In this document: piece by piece, positions 1 to 9,766 of the stretch | Layout: each line of letters starts with the position of its first letter | Numbering within the stretch: the first letter of the stretch is position 1 | Assembly: GCA_020047775.1 (NCBI GenBank) | Contig: JAIFNK010000148.1 | Coordinates: 1 to 15,522 of the forward strand | DNA: 15,522 nucleotides | Direction of reading: 5' to 3' | Source: Akkermansia sp. | GTDB taxonomy: Bacteria; Verrucomicrobiota; Verrucomicrobiia; Verrucomicrobiales; Akkermansiaceae | The notes under the pieces: model-generated | Told to the model about the DNA's origin: nothing | The model's database searches: none | What the model saw: the letters and a program-made list of their open reading frames with translations, nothing else | Position numbers and translations under genes: made by a program

Positions 1-94
1 GATCACCGGTCGCGCCGGAGACATCCAAAACGCCATTTCGGAAAAAAACCTCCGACCTTGCCATTGCTTCGTTCCCGCCCTACATCCCTCCGCC
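1..94. other. Left window edge upstream of der, no gene assigned
   Basis: This short stretch precedes the der start codon. The frame used by der is open from base 2 up to the ATG at 95, but the upstream peptide resembles nothing I recognise and Der proteins begin a few residues before the first P-loop, as this one does from 95. The bases could be the tail of an upstream gene or a leader. No clear promoter or Shine-Dalgarno sequence is visible. Confidence 0.4.
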
Positions 95-1492
95 ATGCCT
101 ACTGTTGCCATCGTCGGACGCCCGAATGTCGGGAAGTCCGCTCTCTTCAACCGCCTTGCCGGGAGGAAGATCGCCATCGTCCACGACCAACCCGGCGTCA
201 CCCGCGACCGCATCGCGGCTCCTTCCAAGGCCACGCAGGTCCCCTGCACCCTCATCGACACCGGCGGCATCGGCGGCGGGATCGAGGACGGCTTCGACGA
301 ACAAGTCTCCATCGAGGCGGACATCGCCATGCAAACGGCGGATTTGATCCTCTTCGTGGTCGATGCCCACTCCGGACTCACCGCCACCGACCAGGCGCTC
401 GCGCAAAAACTCCGCAAGGCCAAGCCACCCGTCCTGCTCGTCATCAACAAGGTGGACGACGACAAACACGAGCGCTCCCACTCGGATTTCACCCGCCTCG
501 GCCTCGGCAACAGCGTCTTCGTCTCCGCCGAGCACGGCCGCAACTTCGGCGTGCTCTGCGATGAAATCGACGCCGTCATCTCCCCGCTCGTTTCCGAAAC
601 CGAAGCGGAAGCGGAAGTCGCCGAAAAGGTCGGCATCAAGCTCGCCATCGTCGGCCGGCCGAACGCCGGCAAGTCCTCGCTCGTCAACGCCATCCTCAAG
701 GACGAGCGCACCATCGTCTCCGACATCGCCGGCACCACCCGCGACGCCGTCGATCTGCCCTACACTTTCGAGGGCGAAAATTTCACCCTCATCGACACCG
801 CCGGCCTCCGCCCGCGGGCCAAGCGCGACAACTCGGTGGAAGTCTTCTCCGCCATGCGCACCGAGAAAGCCGTGCGCCGCTCCGACCTCTGCGTGCTCGT
901 CATCGACCTCGCCGCCGGCATCAGTTCGATGGACCGCAAGATCGCCCAGCTCATCATGGAGGAGAAAAAACCCTGCCTGATCGTGCTCAACAAGTTCGAC
1001 CTCTTCCACCCCGGTGCCAACCGCACCGCGCGGTTAGAAGAAGCCACCGACCACGTCCGCAAGGAACTGTTTTTCCTCCACTACGCGCCCTTCGTCGCCT
1101 GCTCGGCGAAAACCGGCGGCTCCGTCGATCACGTCCTGCGGGAAGCGCTCAAGATCAAAAAAGGCGCGCAGAACATCCCCGGCACCGGCCAGCTCAACCG
1201 CATCCTGCAAGGTGCCTTCGAAGCGACCCCGCCGCCCATCGACAACAAGCTCCGCAAGCGCCTCAAGCTCTACTACGCCACCGCCGCCGTGGAGGAGAAA
1301 TACAGCGTCATCCCGGTGCCGACCATCGTGCTCTTCGTCAACGACAAGCGCCTCATGGCGAACAGCTACGAGTCCTACATCGCGAACAAATACCGCGCCG
1401 CGCACCCCGCGCCGGGGATTCCCGTCGTTCTATCCGTCCGCTCGCGTTCGCGCAAAGAATGGGAGCCGAGGCAAAAACCACAGGGGCATTGA
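95..1492 (+). CDS. der: Ribosome-assembly GTPase Der (EngA), two tandem G domains
   Basis: Der is a cytoplasmic GTPase with two G domains that acts in 50S ribosomal subunit maturation and is usually essential. The 465-residue product has the full family layout and length. The first G domain shows GRPNVGKS (residues 8-15), DTGG (55-58) and NKVD (118-121). The second shows GRPNAGKS (187-194), DTAG (234-237), NKFD (299-302) and SAK (337-339). A C-terminal KH-like region follows, with a basic tail. The ATG at 95 places the first P-loop at the usual distance from the N-terminus. No Shine-Dalgarno is evident. The frame is intact throughout, in contrast to ligA downstream. Family assignment is very secure. 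Confidence 0.97.
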   Translation: MPTVAIVGRPNVGKSALFNRLAGRKIAIVHDQPGVTRDRIAAPSKATQVPCTLIDTGGIGGGIEDGFDEQVSIEADIAMQTADLILFVVDAHSGLTATDQALAQKLRKAKPPVLLVINKVDDDKHERSHSDFTRLGLGNSVFVSAEHGRNFGVLCDEIDAVISPLVSETEAEAEVAEKVGIKLAIVGRPNAGKSSLVNAILKDERTIVSDIAGTTRDAVDLPYTFEGENFTLIDTAGLRPRAKRDNSVEVFSAMRTEKAVRRSDLCVLVIDLAAGISSMDRKIAQLIMEEKKPCLIVLNKFDLFHPGANRTARLEEATDHVRKELFFLHYAPFVACSAKTGGSVDHVLREALKIKKGAQNIPGTGQLNRILQGAFEATPPPIDNKLRKRLKLYYATAAVEEKYSVIPVPTIVLFVNDKRLMANSYESYIANKYRAAHPAPGIPVVLSVRSRSRKEWEPRQKPQGH

Positions 1493-1636
1493 AATCATGA
1501 CCGGCGACACTGGACCCCGGTCCCGAAAGTCGCAATAGTGGAGCTGTCGGGAAAATCGACCACCCGCTGTGCCGGTTGGTATTGGGATTTCCAGGCTGTC
1601 AACCAGGGTGCTACGCTTGAGACCCAAGACGCAAGA

Positions 1637-1667
1637 CACGCCATTTTGCCAATCGTCACATGGCGTG
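1637..1667. promoter_or_regulatory. Perfect 8-bp inverted repeat upstream of the SHD1-like gene
   Basis: CACGCCAT (1637-1644) and ATGGCGTG (1660-1667) form a perfect inverted repeat with a 15-base spacer. It lies in the 266-bp gap between der and the next gene, about 90 bp before that gene's preferred start. No run of T follows on either strand, so it is not a typical intrinsic terminator. It could be an operator or a leader hairpin. The rest of the gap holds only a small GGACC/GGTCC hairpin near 1511-1522 and no recognisable gene. Confidence 0.3.
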
Positions 1668-1758
1668 ATCCAACTTGGAGATCCCGGTGAGTAAAAAATC
1701 ACCTCGCAACGTTATACAACGGCCGGATTTTATGTATCAGTCCCCTTTTCACCTGCCT

Positions 1759-2544
1759 ATGACACCCCATCTCGCCATCATCGTGATTCTCGCCCTCGCA
1801 TCGGCACCCGCCCTTGTCGCCGCGTCCCGTCCCTGGAAAAGCGCCGATGGAGTCCGGACCATCCAAGGGGAGCTTGTCAGACGAAACGCCACCACCGTCA
1901 CCATTCGCACGGACGCCGGAAAGGTGGTCACCGTCGAACTCTCGAAACTCCACCCGGATGAATCCAAGTGGCTGGATCACAACTTCTCGATCACTCCGAA
2001 TGCTCCGCCCCAGCCCCCCCCCGGCCAAGTCCCGACCCAGGCACACGACCGGGCCGCGTTTTTCGACAATCTCACGTTCCGCGACACCCGGGCAACCACA
2101 CTGACCAAGCTCAAAGCGAGCAAAGTCGTGGAAATGACCACCGACGAAACCTTCGTCGGCCGCTCCGGACTGAACGGCATTTTCAAAACCCGCCAAAAAA
2201 TCGGCGGCCTCGATGGAGTTCTCTACTTCGACTGGACGGAAGCCGGAGTCTTGAAGGAACTCACCCTGCAAACCGATCCCCGCCCGGGCACCGCTTACAA
2301 GACCGAATTAGAACCAAGCTGGAAGGCGCTGATCGACCTGCTCAGCACGCTTTACGGCAAGCCCGTGCAAAAAGCCCCCCTGCCCACGATGGACACCCTA
2401 ACCGACGGCTCATTCGCCCCCTCCCACCTCTGGTTGCTCGATGGCGGCGGCTCCGCCCTGCTCGGCTCCGCCCGCGATGGCGACAAATACCAAATCGTCG
2501 TGCGCTTCACCGATAAAAAAGTCGAGGTGGTGGAAATCCCGTAA
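1759..2544 (+). CDS. Exported protein with SHD1-like domain, unknown function
   Basis: The product is 261 residues if the ATG at 1759 is used. That start gives a clean signal peptide, a hydrophobic stretch ending ALVAA near residue 24. In-frame starts at 1675 (TTG) and 1732 (ATG) would add a polar extension before the signal peptide. Residues about 25-77 match the SHD1-like pattern common in Planctomycetes and Verrucomicrobia: a Trp followed by DG, a beta-rich stretch, then VELSKLHPDESKWL. The C-terminal part (about 95-261) is predicted soluble and ends in beta-type sequence with DGDKYQIVVRF; I do not recognise it. A proline-rich linker joins the two parts. No catalytic motif is apparent. It is probably a periplasmic or surface protein of unknown role. 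Confidence 0.75.
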   Translation: MTPHLAIIVILALASAPALVAASRPWKSADGVRTIQGELVRRNATTVTIRTDAGKVVTVELSKLHPDESKWLDHNFSITPNAPPQPPPGQVPTQAHDRAAFFDNLTFRDTRATTLTKLKASKVVEMTTDETFVGRSGLNGIFKTRQKIGGLDGVLYFDWTEAGVLKELTLQTDPRPGTAYKTELEPSWKALIDLLSTLYGKPVQKAPLPTMDTLTDGSFAPSHLWLLDGGGSALLGSARDGDKYQIVVRFTDKKVEVVEIP

Positions 2545-2606
2545 CGCCCGGCGGCCGAAAACGCCCCCTACTCCTTGAGACCGCGGCAAAGCTCCCGCGG
2601 ACTCAC

Positions 2607-2669
2607 GATTTTGACCGGGCTTTAAAATTGATTGCCTCTTTTTAGCCCTTTGAGCCATTCGGTCAAATC
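2607..2669. promoter_or_regulatory. Nested inverted repeats upstream of ligA
   Basis: The outer arms are GATTTTGACCG (2607-2617) and CGGTCAAATC (2660-2669), complementary apart from one bulged T. Inside them GGGCT plus AAAA (2617-2627) faces TTTT plus AGCCC (2639-2648). The pair could fold into one long stem 40 bases before the ligA ATG, or act as a protein-binding site. The surrounding gap (2545-2709) also contains two CCGCGG palindromes near 2581-2600. A true terminator for the upstream gene is not evident. The structure may be coincidental. Confidence 0.3.
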
Positions 2670-2679
2670 CACTTCTTGA

Positions 2680-4942
<2,263 letters not shown>

Positions 4943-5042
4943 CCGCCACCGTCAAATTTGAAGGATTCAACATCCAGTCCACGCAACCCACCCCTCAATG
5001 GACATTGGGACAAAGCGTTGGAATCGAAAGTAACCCACCATC

Positions 5043-6050
5043 ATGCAAATTTTCATCCAACACCACGGCCAACAAACCGGCCCCTTCACCGAGCAGCATG
5101 TCCGCGCCGGACTTGCCAATGGAACCTATCAGGCGACCGATCTGGCATGGCGAGAGGGAGCCCCGGGATGGCTGCCGGTCTCCACGCTCCTCGGAATGGA
5201 TGGCAACACGCCGCCGCCTCTATCCGGAAGCGCCGCCGCCTATCCATCCGGCACGCGGACTTCGACGCTCGCGATCTGGAGCTTGGCGCTCGGAATCCTC
5301 GCGCTGCCCACCGCAGGACTCGCCGCGATCCCGGCGGTGATTTGCGGCCACCTCGCCTTGGGAAACATCAAAGGATCGGCAGGAACGCAAACCGGCGGCG
5401 GACTGGCCATCGCCGGTCTGATCACCGGCTATCTCGGAATTTCAATTCTCGGCATCGCAATACTCGCCGGACTCACCGCGCCGCTCGTGATCCGGCAGCG
5501 CAAGAAGGCGGATCAAACGGAAACCATCAGCAACGCCCGCTCGTTCGGCATCGCGCTCTTCGAATTCAAAACCGAATACGGAAACTATCCGGATGACACC
5601 ACCGCTGCGACCGTCGCCGATGCGACTAACACTCCGAAAATTTCGGGAAACAGCGCCAACGACCGCTTCCGCCAACTGATCCGCGCCGGGATCTCCCAAT
5701 CGGAGAGATTATTCTACGCCAAAGCCCCCGGCGTCCACAAACCGGACAACCTGATAGACGGCGACAACGCCCTGGCTCCGGGCGAATGCGGATTCGCCTA
5801 CATCGGCAATCTGGTCACGACCGACGAAGTTGCCCGCCCGATCGCCATGACGCCCATGGTCCCGGGGACCCATCGTTTCGACTACAAGCCTTTCGACGGC
5901 AAGGCGGTGATTCTGTGGACGGACAACAGTGTCAAATCAATGCCCATCAACCGGACTACCGGCGAAGTGATGTTGGATGGACAAAACCTGCTGGATCCGG
6001 CACACCCGATCTGGGGAGGCAAGCCGCCGGTGATCGCCTTGCCGGAGTGA
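5043..6050 (+). CDS. GYF_2 / DUF4190 membrane protein with pseudopilin-like segment
   Basis: This is a 335-residue protein of unknown role. Residues 1-52 match the GYF_2 (DUF4339) module, with GPFT, LAWREG and PGWLPV. A Pro/Gly/Ser-rich linker leads to a DUF4190-like pair of membrane segments at about 75-105 and 120-150, with the intervening motif HLALGNIKGS. After the second membrane segment, the basic stretch RQRKKADQTETISNARSF and then FKTEYGNYP resemble the region following the N-terminal helix of type II pseudopilins in this phylum. The remaining 140 residues form a soluble extracytoplasmic domain rich in beta-type sequence. No catalytic motif is seen. The gene ends 13 bp from a convergent gene. 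Confidence 0.75.
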   Translation: MQIFIQHHGQQTGPFTEQHVRAGLANGTYQATDLAWREGAPGWLPVSTLLGMDGNTPPPLSGSAAAYPSGTRTSTLAIWSLALGILALPTAGLAAIPAVICGHLALGNIKGSAGTQTGGGLAIAGLITGYLGISILGIAILAGLTAPLVIRQRKKADQTETISNARSFGIALFEFKTEYGNYPDDTTAATVADATNTPKISGNSANDRFRQLIRAGISQSERLFYAKAPGVHKPDNLIDGDNALAPGECGFAYIGNLVTTDEVARPIAMTPMVPGTHRFDYKPFDGKAVILWTDNSVKSMPINRTTGEVMLDGQNLLDPAHPIWGGKPPVIALPE

Positions 6051-6063
6051 TGTCAGGCATCGT

Positions 6064-6780
6064 TCACGGGGCCAGCGACAGCTTCTGGATCCACACATTG
6101 CGGAAGCGCACCGGGTTGTGGTGTCCCTGCAGTTTGATCAACCCGGGTTCCGGCCCTTCCTTTTGTCCGGCACCGGTCTTGCGCGGGATGTCGAAATCGT
6201 CGTGGATCAAGACGTCGTTGTGATAGACCGTGATGCGGGCGTTTGCGGTCTTTTTGTCGCCCTCGAAGCGGGCGGCCCGGAAGACGATGTCGTAGGTCTG
6301 CCACTGCCCCGCAGGCTTGCAGGCGATCTGCTCGGGCTTCCTGAGGCGGTAAATGCTGCCACAATAGCTGTCCTTGTAATCCGCTGCGGAAACGCCGAAC
6401 GAGTTGAGGATTTGGAGCTCGTAACGCTGTTGGATGTAGATGCCGGAGTTTCCGTCCGCCTCGCGATCCTTGGCATCATTGACCTCGTTGACATTGAATT
6501 CCACGTGCATGCGGAAGTCCCGGTAGGCGTCCTTGGTGACCACGCTGTCCCACTCGGGCGAGGCCGTGAGCACTCCATCCTGGAAGACCCACTTGCACGG
6601 ACCCTTGCCCTCGGGAACCAGGGAATACCCGTCCGGTCCCACGAGCTGCACCGCATCCGCCGGCCGCTCCGGCTTGCCGGGTTGGATCACGCCGCGGGTC
6701 GTGGCCGACTCGTCAGCGAAGGCGACCGCGCCAAAGGTCAGTATGGAAAAACCGAGGGAACTCAGGAAACAGGATTTCAT
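6064..6780 (-). CDS. Secreted DUF1080 (3-keto-disaccharide hydrolase family) protein
   Basis: DUF1080 proteins have a concanavalin-like jelly-roll fold. They are abundant in Verrucomicrobia, Planctomycetes and Bacteroidetes, and some act on 3-keto-glycosides. The ATG at 6780 gives a signal peptide ending near residue 22 (GAVAFA) and a 238-residue precursor; a GTG three codons upstream is less likely. Diagnostic motifs are NSGIYIQQRYELQILNSFG (111-129), YCGSIYRL (139-146), GQWQTYDIVFRAARF (158-172), ITVYHNDVLIHDD (183-195) and GLIKLQGHHNPVRFRNVWI (213-231). These match the family from end to end. It is monocistronic, convergent with the GYF gene and divergent from ispD. The substrate cannot be inferred from this locus. 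Confidence 0.9.
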   Translation of the reverse strand: MKSCFLSSLGFSILTFGAVAFADESATTRGVIQPGKPERPADAVQLVGPDGYSLVPEGKGPCKWVFQDGVLTASPEWDSVVTKDAYRDFRMHVEFNVNEVNDAKDREADGNSGIYIQQRYELQILNSFGVSAADYKDSYCGSIYRLRKPEQIACKPAGQWQTYDIVFRAARFEGDKKTANARITVYHNDVLIHDDFDIPRKTGAGQKEGPEPGLIKLQGHHNPVRFRNVWIQKLSLAP

Positions 6781-6914
6781 CCGCAGCACTACCGTCGGGT
6801 ACCGGGGAAAATTTCAGGGATGATCCGCTTCATCCGCGGGTTCCGCCGCTCAAAAACCATTTCTTGCGAGTTGGCTCTTTCCGCGACGCGGGACAGGCTG
6901 TTAAAACTCCGCGC

Positions 6915-7592
6915 ATGTCAGCCACTTTCCACACCCGCACTTGTTCCGCGATCCTCGTGGCGGCGGGTTCGAGCCAGCGGATGGGCTTCGACAAGCTGGC
7001 TTCGCCCCTGGCCGGAGTGCCGGTCCTGCGGCGGACGCTCGACGCGTTTCTCGCCGCGGATTCCATCGCGGAGGTGGTGGTCGTTTGTCCCGAGGATCGC
7101 TGGGACTTGCTCGGCGGCGGATTTTCCAAACCCGTGAGACGGGTGCCGGGCGGGGCGAACCGGCAGGATTCCGTGGCGGCCGGGCTGGCGGCTCTATCGG
7201 AAAACGCGGACCTCGTCGCGGTGCATGACGGCGCGCGCCCGCTCGTTTCACCGGACGACATCGACCGGTGCGTGGCCGCCGCCATGGAGCACCGGGCCGC
7301 GGCGCTGGCGAGACGCGTGACCGAAACCCTGAAGCGCTCCGACACGGACGGCTTCAGCGCGGGCGCCGTCTCGCGGGAGAAGCTCTGGTTCATGGAGACC
7401 CCGCAGGTTTTTGAAATCACGCTGTTGCGGGAGGCCTACGCGGCGGTCGCGGCGCAAGAACTGGCGGTGACGGATGAAGTCTCAGCGCTCGAAGCGGTCG
7501 GAGCACGGGTGAAATTCGTGGAATCCGGTCACCCTAACCTGAAGATCACCACACCGGCGGATCTCGCGCTGGCAGAAGCACTTTTACGATGA
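6915..7592 (+). CDS. ispD: 2-C-methyl-D-erythritol 4-phosphate cytidylyltransferase IspD
   Basis: IspD transfers CMP from CTP to 2-C-methyl-D-erythritol 4-phosphate, the third step of the MEP route to isoprenoids, in the cytosol. The 225-residue product has the nucleotide-binding signature AILVAAGSSQRMGFDK (12-27), with Arg22 and Lys27 in the catalytic positions. GANRQDSVAAGL (80-91), VHDGARPLVSP (103-113), TDEVSALEAVG (186-196) and NLKITTPADL (208-217, Lys210) complete the family pattern. The ATG at 6915 is preferred because it puts the signature at the usual distance; an upstream in-frame TTG would add 17 unrelated residues. The stop codon overlaps the start of the M16 protease gene (ATGA), implying translational coupling. 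No ispF is adjacent. Confidence 0.95.
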   Translation: MSATFHTRTCSAILVAAGSSQRMGFDKLASPLAGVPVLRRTLDAFLAADSIAEVVVVCPEDRWDLLGGGFSKPVRRVPGGANRQDSVAAGLAALSENADLVAVHDGARPLVSPDDIDRCVAAAMEHRAAALARRVTETLKRSDTDGFSAGAVSREKLWFMETPQVFEITLLREAYAAVAAQELAVTDEVSALEAVGARVKFVESGHPNLKITTPADLALAEALLR

Positions 7593-8827
7593 GCAAGGCA
7601 AACTACGAATGGCTGCAAATTCCTAACGGCCCCCGCCTGGCGGTGGCCACGCTGGAGGATTCCGAGTGCGCGACGCTCTCGATTTACATCCCGGCAGGCA
7701 GCCGCGATGAAGCGGATTTACCCGCGGGTCTGGCGCATTTCGTCGAGCACATGGTTTTCAAGGGCACGGCTAACCGGACTGCCCGCGAGTTGAGCTTTGA
7801 AATCGAAAACGCGGGCGGTCAGCTCAACGCCTGCACCTCGGAAGACCAGACGGTTTACGAAGCCCGCAGCGAGGCGGACATGTTCCCGGTTCTAGCGGAG
7901 GTGCTCTGCGACATGGTCTGGTGCGCGACCTTCCCCGGGAGCGAAATCGAGCTGGAGCGTGAGGTGATCGGCGAGGAAATCACCATGTACAAGGAGTCCC
8001 CGGCGGACCACATCGGCGATTTGATTTCCAAGGCATTGTGGGACGAGCATCCGCTGGGCAACGCGATTTCCGGTTCGGTGGAATCCATTGAGAAGATCAC
8101 CCGCGAGCATCTGTTGGAATTCAGGAATAACCACCACTTCCGCCAGGACGTGGTGATCGCGGCGGCAGGTCCGTTCACGATGGACGACGTCGAAATGATG
8201 ATCTTGCCAAGAATCCCGGCGACTGGATTTCACGCCGCGGCCCAGGCGGTTCCTTTCGACCGGACCCGGGCGGTTCTGCGGACGGTGACCGACGAGCGCG
8301 AAACCGACCAACTCCAGCTCGCGCTCGCCTGGCACACGCCGGGGCGGCACTCGGAATCTCGCCATGCGCTGCGGCTGTTGAGCATGATGCTGGGGGAAAC
8401 GGCGAGTTCGCGCCTGTTTCTCGAACTGCGCGAGGAGCGCGGGCTGTGCTATCAGATCAGCAGCGACGTGACGTTTTTCCATGAAACCGGAGCTTTCGAA
8501 GTCAGCGCCGGCCTCGACCCGGAATCCCGTGCAGAAGCACTCGCCTGCATCCACCGGGAAATCCACGACCTCGTGACTAACGGACCGCGCCCCGGGGAAC
8601 TGGACCGCGCGAAACGGCTGACCATCGCCCAGAGCAAGCTCGCTTTCGAGTCCACAGGCTCGCACGCCGCCTGGGCGGGCGAGGGGCTGCTGGACTTCGG
8701 CCACATCCCCTCCCCGACCGACTGGCGGGCGACCGTGATGGCCGTGACCGACGCGGACGTGCAGGCCATCGCCCGCGGGATTTTCCTCAACCAGAAGCCC
8801 GCGATCGCGGAAATCGGCGTCCACTGA
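7589..8827 (+). CDS. M16 family zinc metalloprotease (processing peptidase-like)
   Basis: The 412-residue protein belongs to peptidase family M16, related to mitochondrial processing peptidase and bacterial PqqL/YmxG-type proteins. The inverted zinc motif HFVEH is at residues 50-54. The third zinc ligand is expected near Glu130 within EREVIGEEI, about 76 residues downstream as in the family. The C-terminal half contains LFLELREERGLCYQISS, the conserved signature of the second M16 domain. So this is an active-type subunit, not the non-catalytic partner. No signal peptide is visible, suggesting a cytoplasmic location. It overlaps ispD by 4 bp and is followed after 13 bp by the membrane protein gene, so the three are probably one transcript. 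The substrate is unknown. Confidence 0.92.
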   Translation: MSKANYEWLQIPNGPRLAVATLEDSECATLSIYIPAGSRDEADLPAGLAHFVEHMVFKGTANRTARELSFEIENAGGQLNACTSEDQTVYEARSEADMFPVLAEVLCDMVWCATFPGSEIELEREVIGEEITMYKESPADHIGDLISKALWDEHPLGNAISGSVESIEKITREHLLEFRNNHHFRQDVVIAAAGPFTMDDVEMMILPRIPATGFHAAAQAVPFDRTRAVLRTVTDERETDQLQLALAWHTPGRHSESRHALRLLSMMLGETASSRLFLELREERGLCYQISSDVTFFHETGAFEVSAGLDPESRAEALACIHREIHDLVTNGPRPGELDRAKRLTIAQSKLAFESTGSHAAWAGEGLLDFGHIPSPTDWRATVMAVTDADVQAIARGIFLNQKPAIAEIGVH

Positions 8828-8840
8828 TCTGATATTTCCC

Positions 8841-9536
8841 ATGCCGAATCCCTTCCAGCCATTCACGCCGCAACATGGGGCGGCACTCGCGACGGGAGCG
8901 TTGGTGGTCGTCGCGTTCATCCTCGTCGGCCGCCGCGGCGGAAACGGCCGGAAACTGGCCACCGCCCTGCTGGCCCTCCTCAACCTGAGCGTTTATCCGC
9001 TCAGCCTGCTGGCATGGTGGTCGCTGGACGGGACAAAATCGATCGACAATTTCCTGCCGTTCCATCTGTGCGACATCGCCGCGATCACCGCGGGCATTGC
9101 CTTGATCACCAAGCGCCCGCTGCCGTGCGCCATGACCTATTTCTGGGGCTTGGCCGCCACGCTACAAGGCCTGCTCACTCCCGCACTCACCGTCGGATTT
9201 CCGTCAGGACCGTTCCTGATGTTTTTCCTCCACCATTTCGCGGTGGTGGCGGCGGCGCTCTATCTGCCATTGGTGGAGGGATGGCGGCCGAAACAACCGT
9301 TCTGGAGGGGCCCGCTGGAAATCTACGGCTGGTCGGTGGTCTATCTGGTATTTGCGATGACCGCCAATAACCTGCTAGGAAGCAATTTCGCGTTTGCATC
9401 GCGCCCGCCGGACAATCCCAGCCTGATCGACCACCTGGGGCCGTGGCCGTGGTATCTGGTATCGATGCAGGGTATCGCCGTGGTTTTTTTCCTTCTTCTC
9501 GCGTTGCCGTTCAGAACTGCTGGTGGCAAAAGATAG
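8841..9536 (+). CDS. TIGR02206/YwaF-like integral membrane protein
   Basis: This is a 231-residue polytopic membrane protein with about six to seven hydrophobic segments. Sequence features typical of the TIGR02206 (YwaF) family are NFLPFHLCDIAAI, FWGLAATLQGLLTP, FFLHHFAVV and the C-terminal PSLIDHLGPWPWYLVSMQG. The family is widespread but has no assigned biochemical function. The paired His residues (FHLC, LHH) are conserved in the family as I remember it. The ATG at 8841 starts 13 bp after the M16 gene, indicating co-transcription with ispD and the protease. The frame is intact and the length is typical. Confidence 0.88.
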   Translation: MPNPFQPFTPQHGAALATGALVVVAFILVGRRGGNGRKLATALLALLNLSVYPLSLLAWWSLDGTKSIDNFLPFHLCDIAAITAGIALITKRPLPCAMTYFWGLAATLQGLLTPALTVGFPSGPFLMFFLHHFAVVAAALYLPLVEGWRPKQPFWRGPLEIYGWSVVYLVFAMTANNLLGSNFAFASRPPDNPSLIDHLGPWPWYLVSMQGIAVVFFLLLALPFRTAGGKR

Positions 9537-9538
9537 CT

Positions 9539-9561
9539 TGCCGGCAGCACAGCCTCCGGCA
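9539..9561 (+). terminator. Hairpin just after the YwaF-like gene, possible terminator
   Basis: TGCCGG (9539-9544) pairs with CCGGCA (9556-9561) across an 11-base loop, starting 3 bases after the stop codon. A GGGATCCC palindrome follows at 9562-9569. No T-run follows, so intrinsic termination is doubtful and the structure may only stabilise the 3' end. Confidence 0.3.
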
Positions 9562-9570
9562 GGGATCCCA

Positions 9571-9595
9571 TTAAGGAATTTAAGTTCCTTAAATT
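9571..9595. promoter_or_regulatory. Two overlapping, mutually exclusive perfect inverted repeats
   Basis: TTAAGGAA (9571-9578) and TTCCTTAA (9585-9592) form a perfect inverted repeat with a 6-base loop. Overlapping it, AATTTAAG (9577-9584) and CTTAAATT (9588-9595) form a second perfect one with a 3-base loop. They share bases and cannot form together. The AT-rich element stands out in GC-rich surroundings, about 170 bp before the porin-like gene. It may be an operator or an alternative-hairpin switch. No T-run is present for termination. The rest of the gap (9596-9766) shows no gene that I can support. Confidence 0.45.
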
Positions 9596-9766
9596 GATGG
9601 ACGTTCCCGGACATTCTTGCCACTCTTCGTCAGGACAGCGCGGATGACTCGCCCTCATGCCTGCCGGAAACTCCTTTCACTCGGGAAATTCCGTTCCAGG
9701 TAATCGTGGCAGGCTTCCCGCTCCAGTATCCACGAGCTGTAGAGCCGCACACAACCAAAGTCATCC

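Noticed and set aside
80..1009. Long open frame antisense to der (309 codons)
   Set aside because: It mirrors the codon bias of der on the other strand, is rich in Gly/Val/Asp/Glu without recognisable motifs, and der is a secure gene.
1675..1758. Use of the upstream TTG or ATG as start of the SHD1-like gene
   Set aside because: These starts place a polar extension before the signal peptide; the ATG at 1759 gives a standard export signal.
6118..7137. 339-codon plus-strand frame over the DUF1080 gene and ispD start
   Set aside because: It runs antisense to a well-matched DUF1080 gene and overlaps ispD in another frame, with no recognisable domain.
7892..8983. 363-codon minus-strand frame antisense to the M16 gene
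   Set aside because: The M16 gene has intact zinc motifs and the antisense reading is Arg/Gly-rich without motifs.
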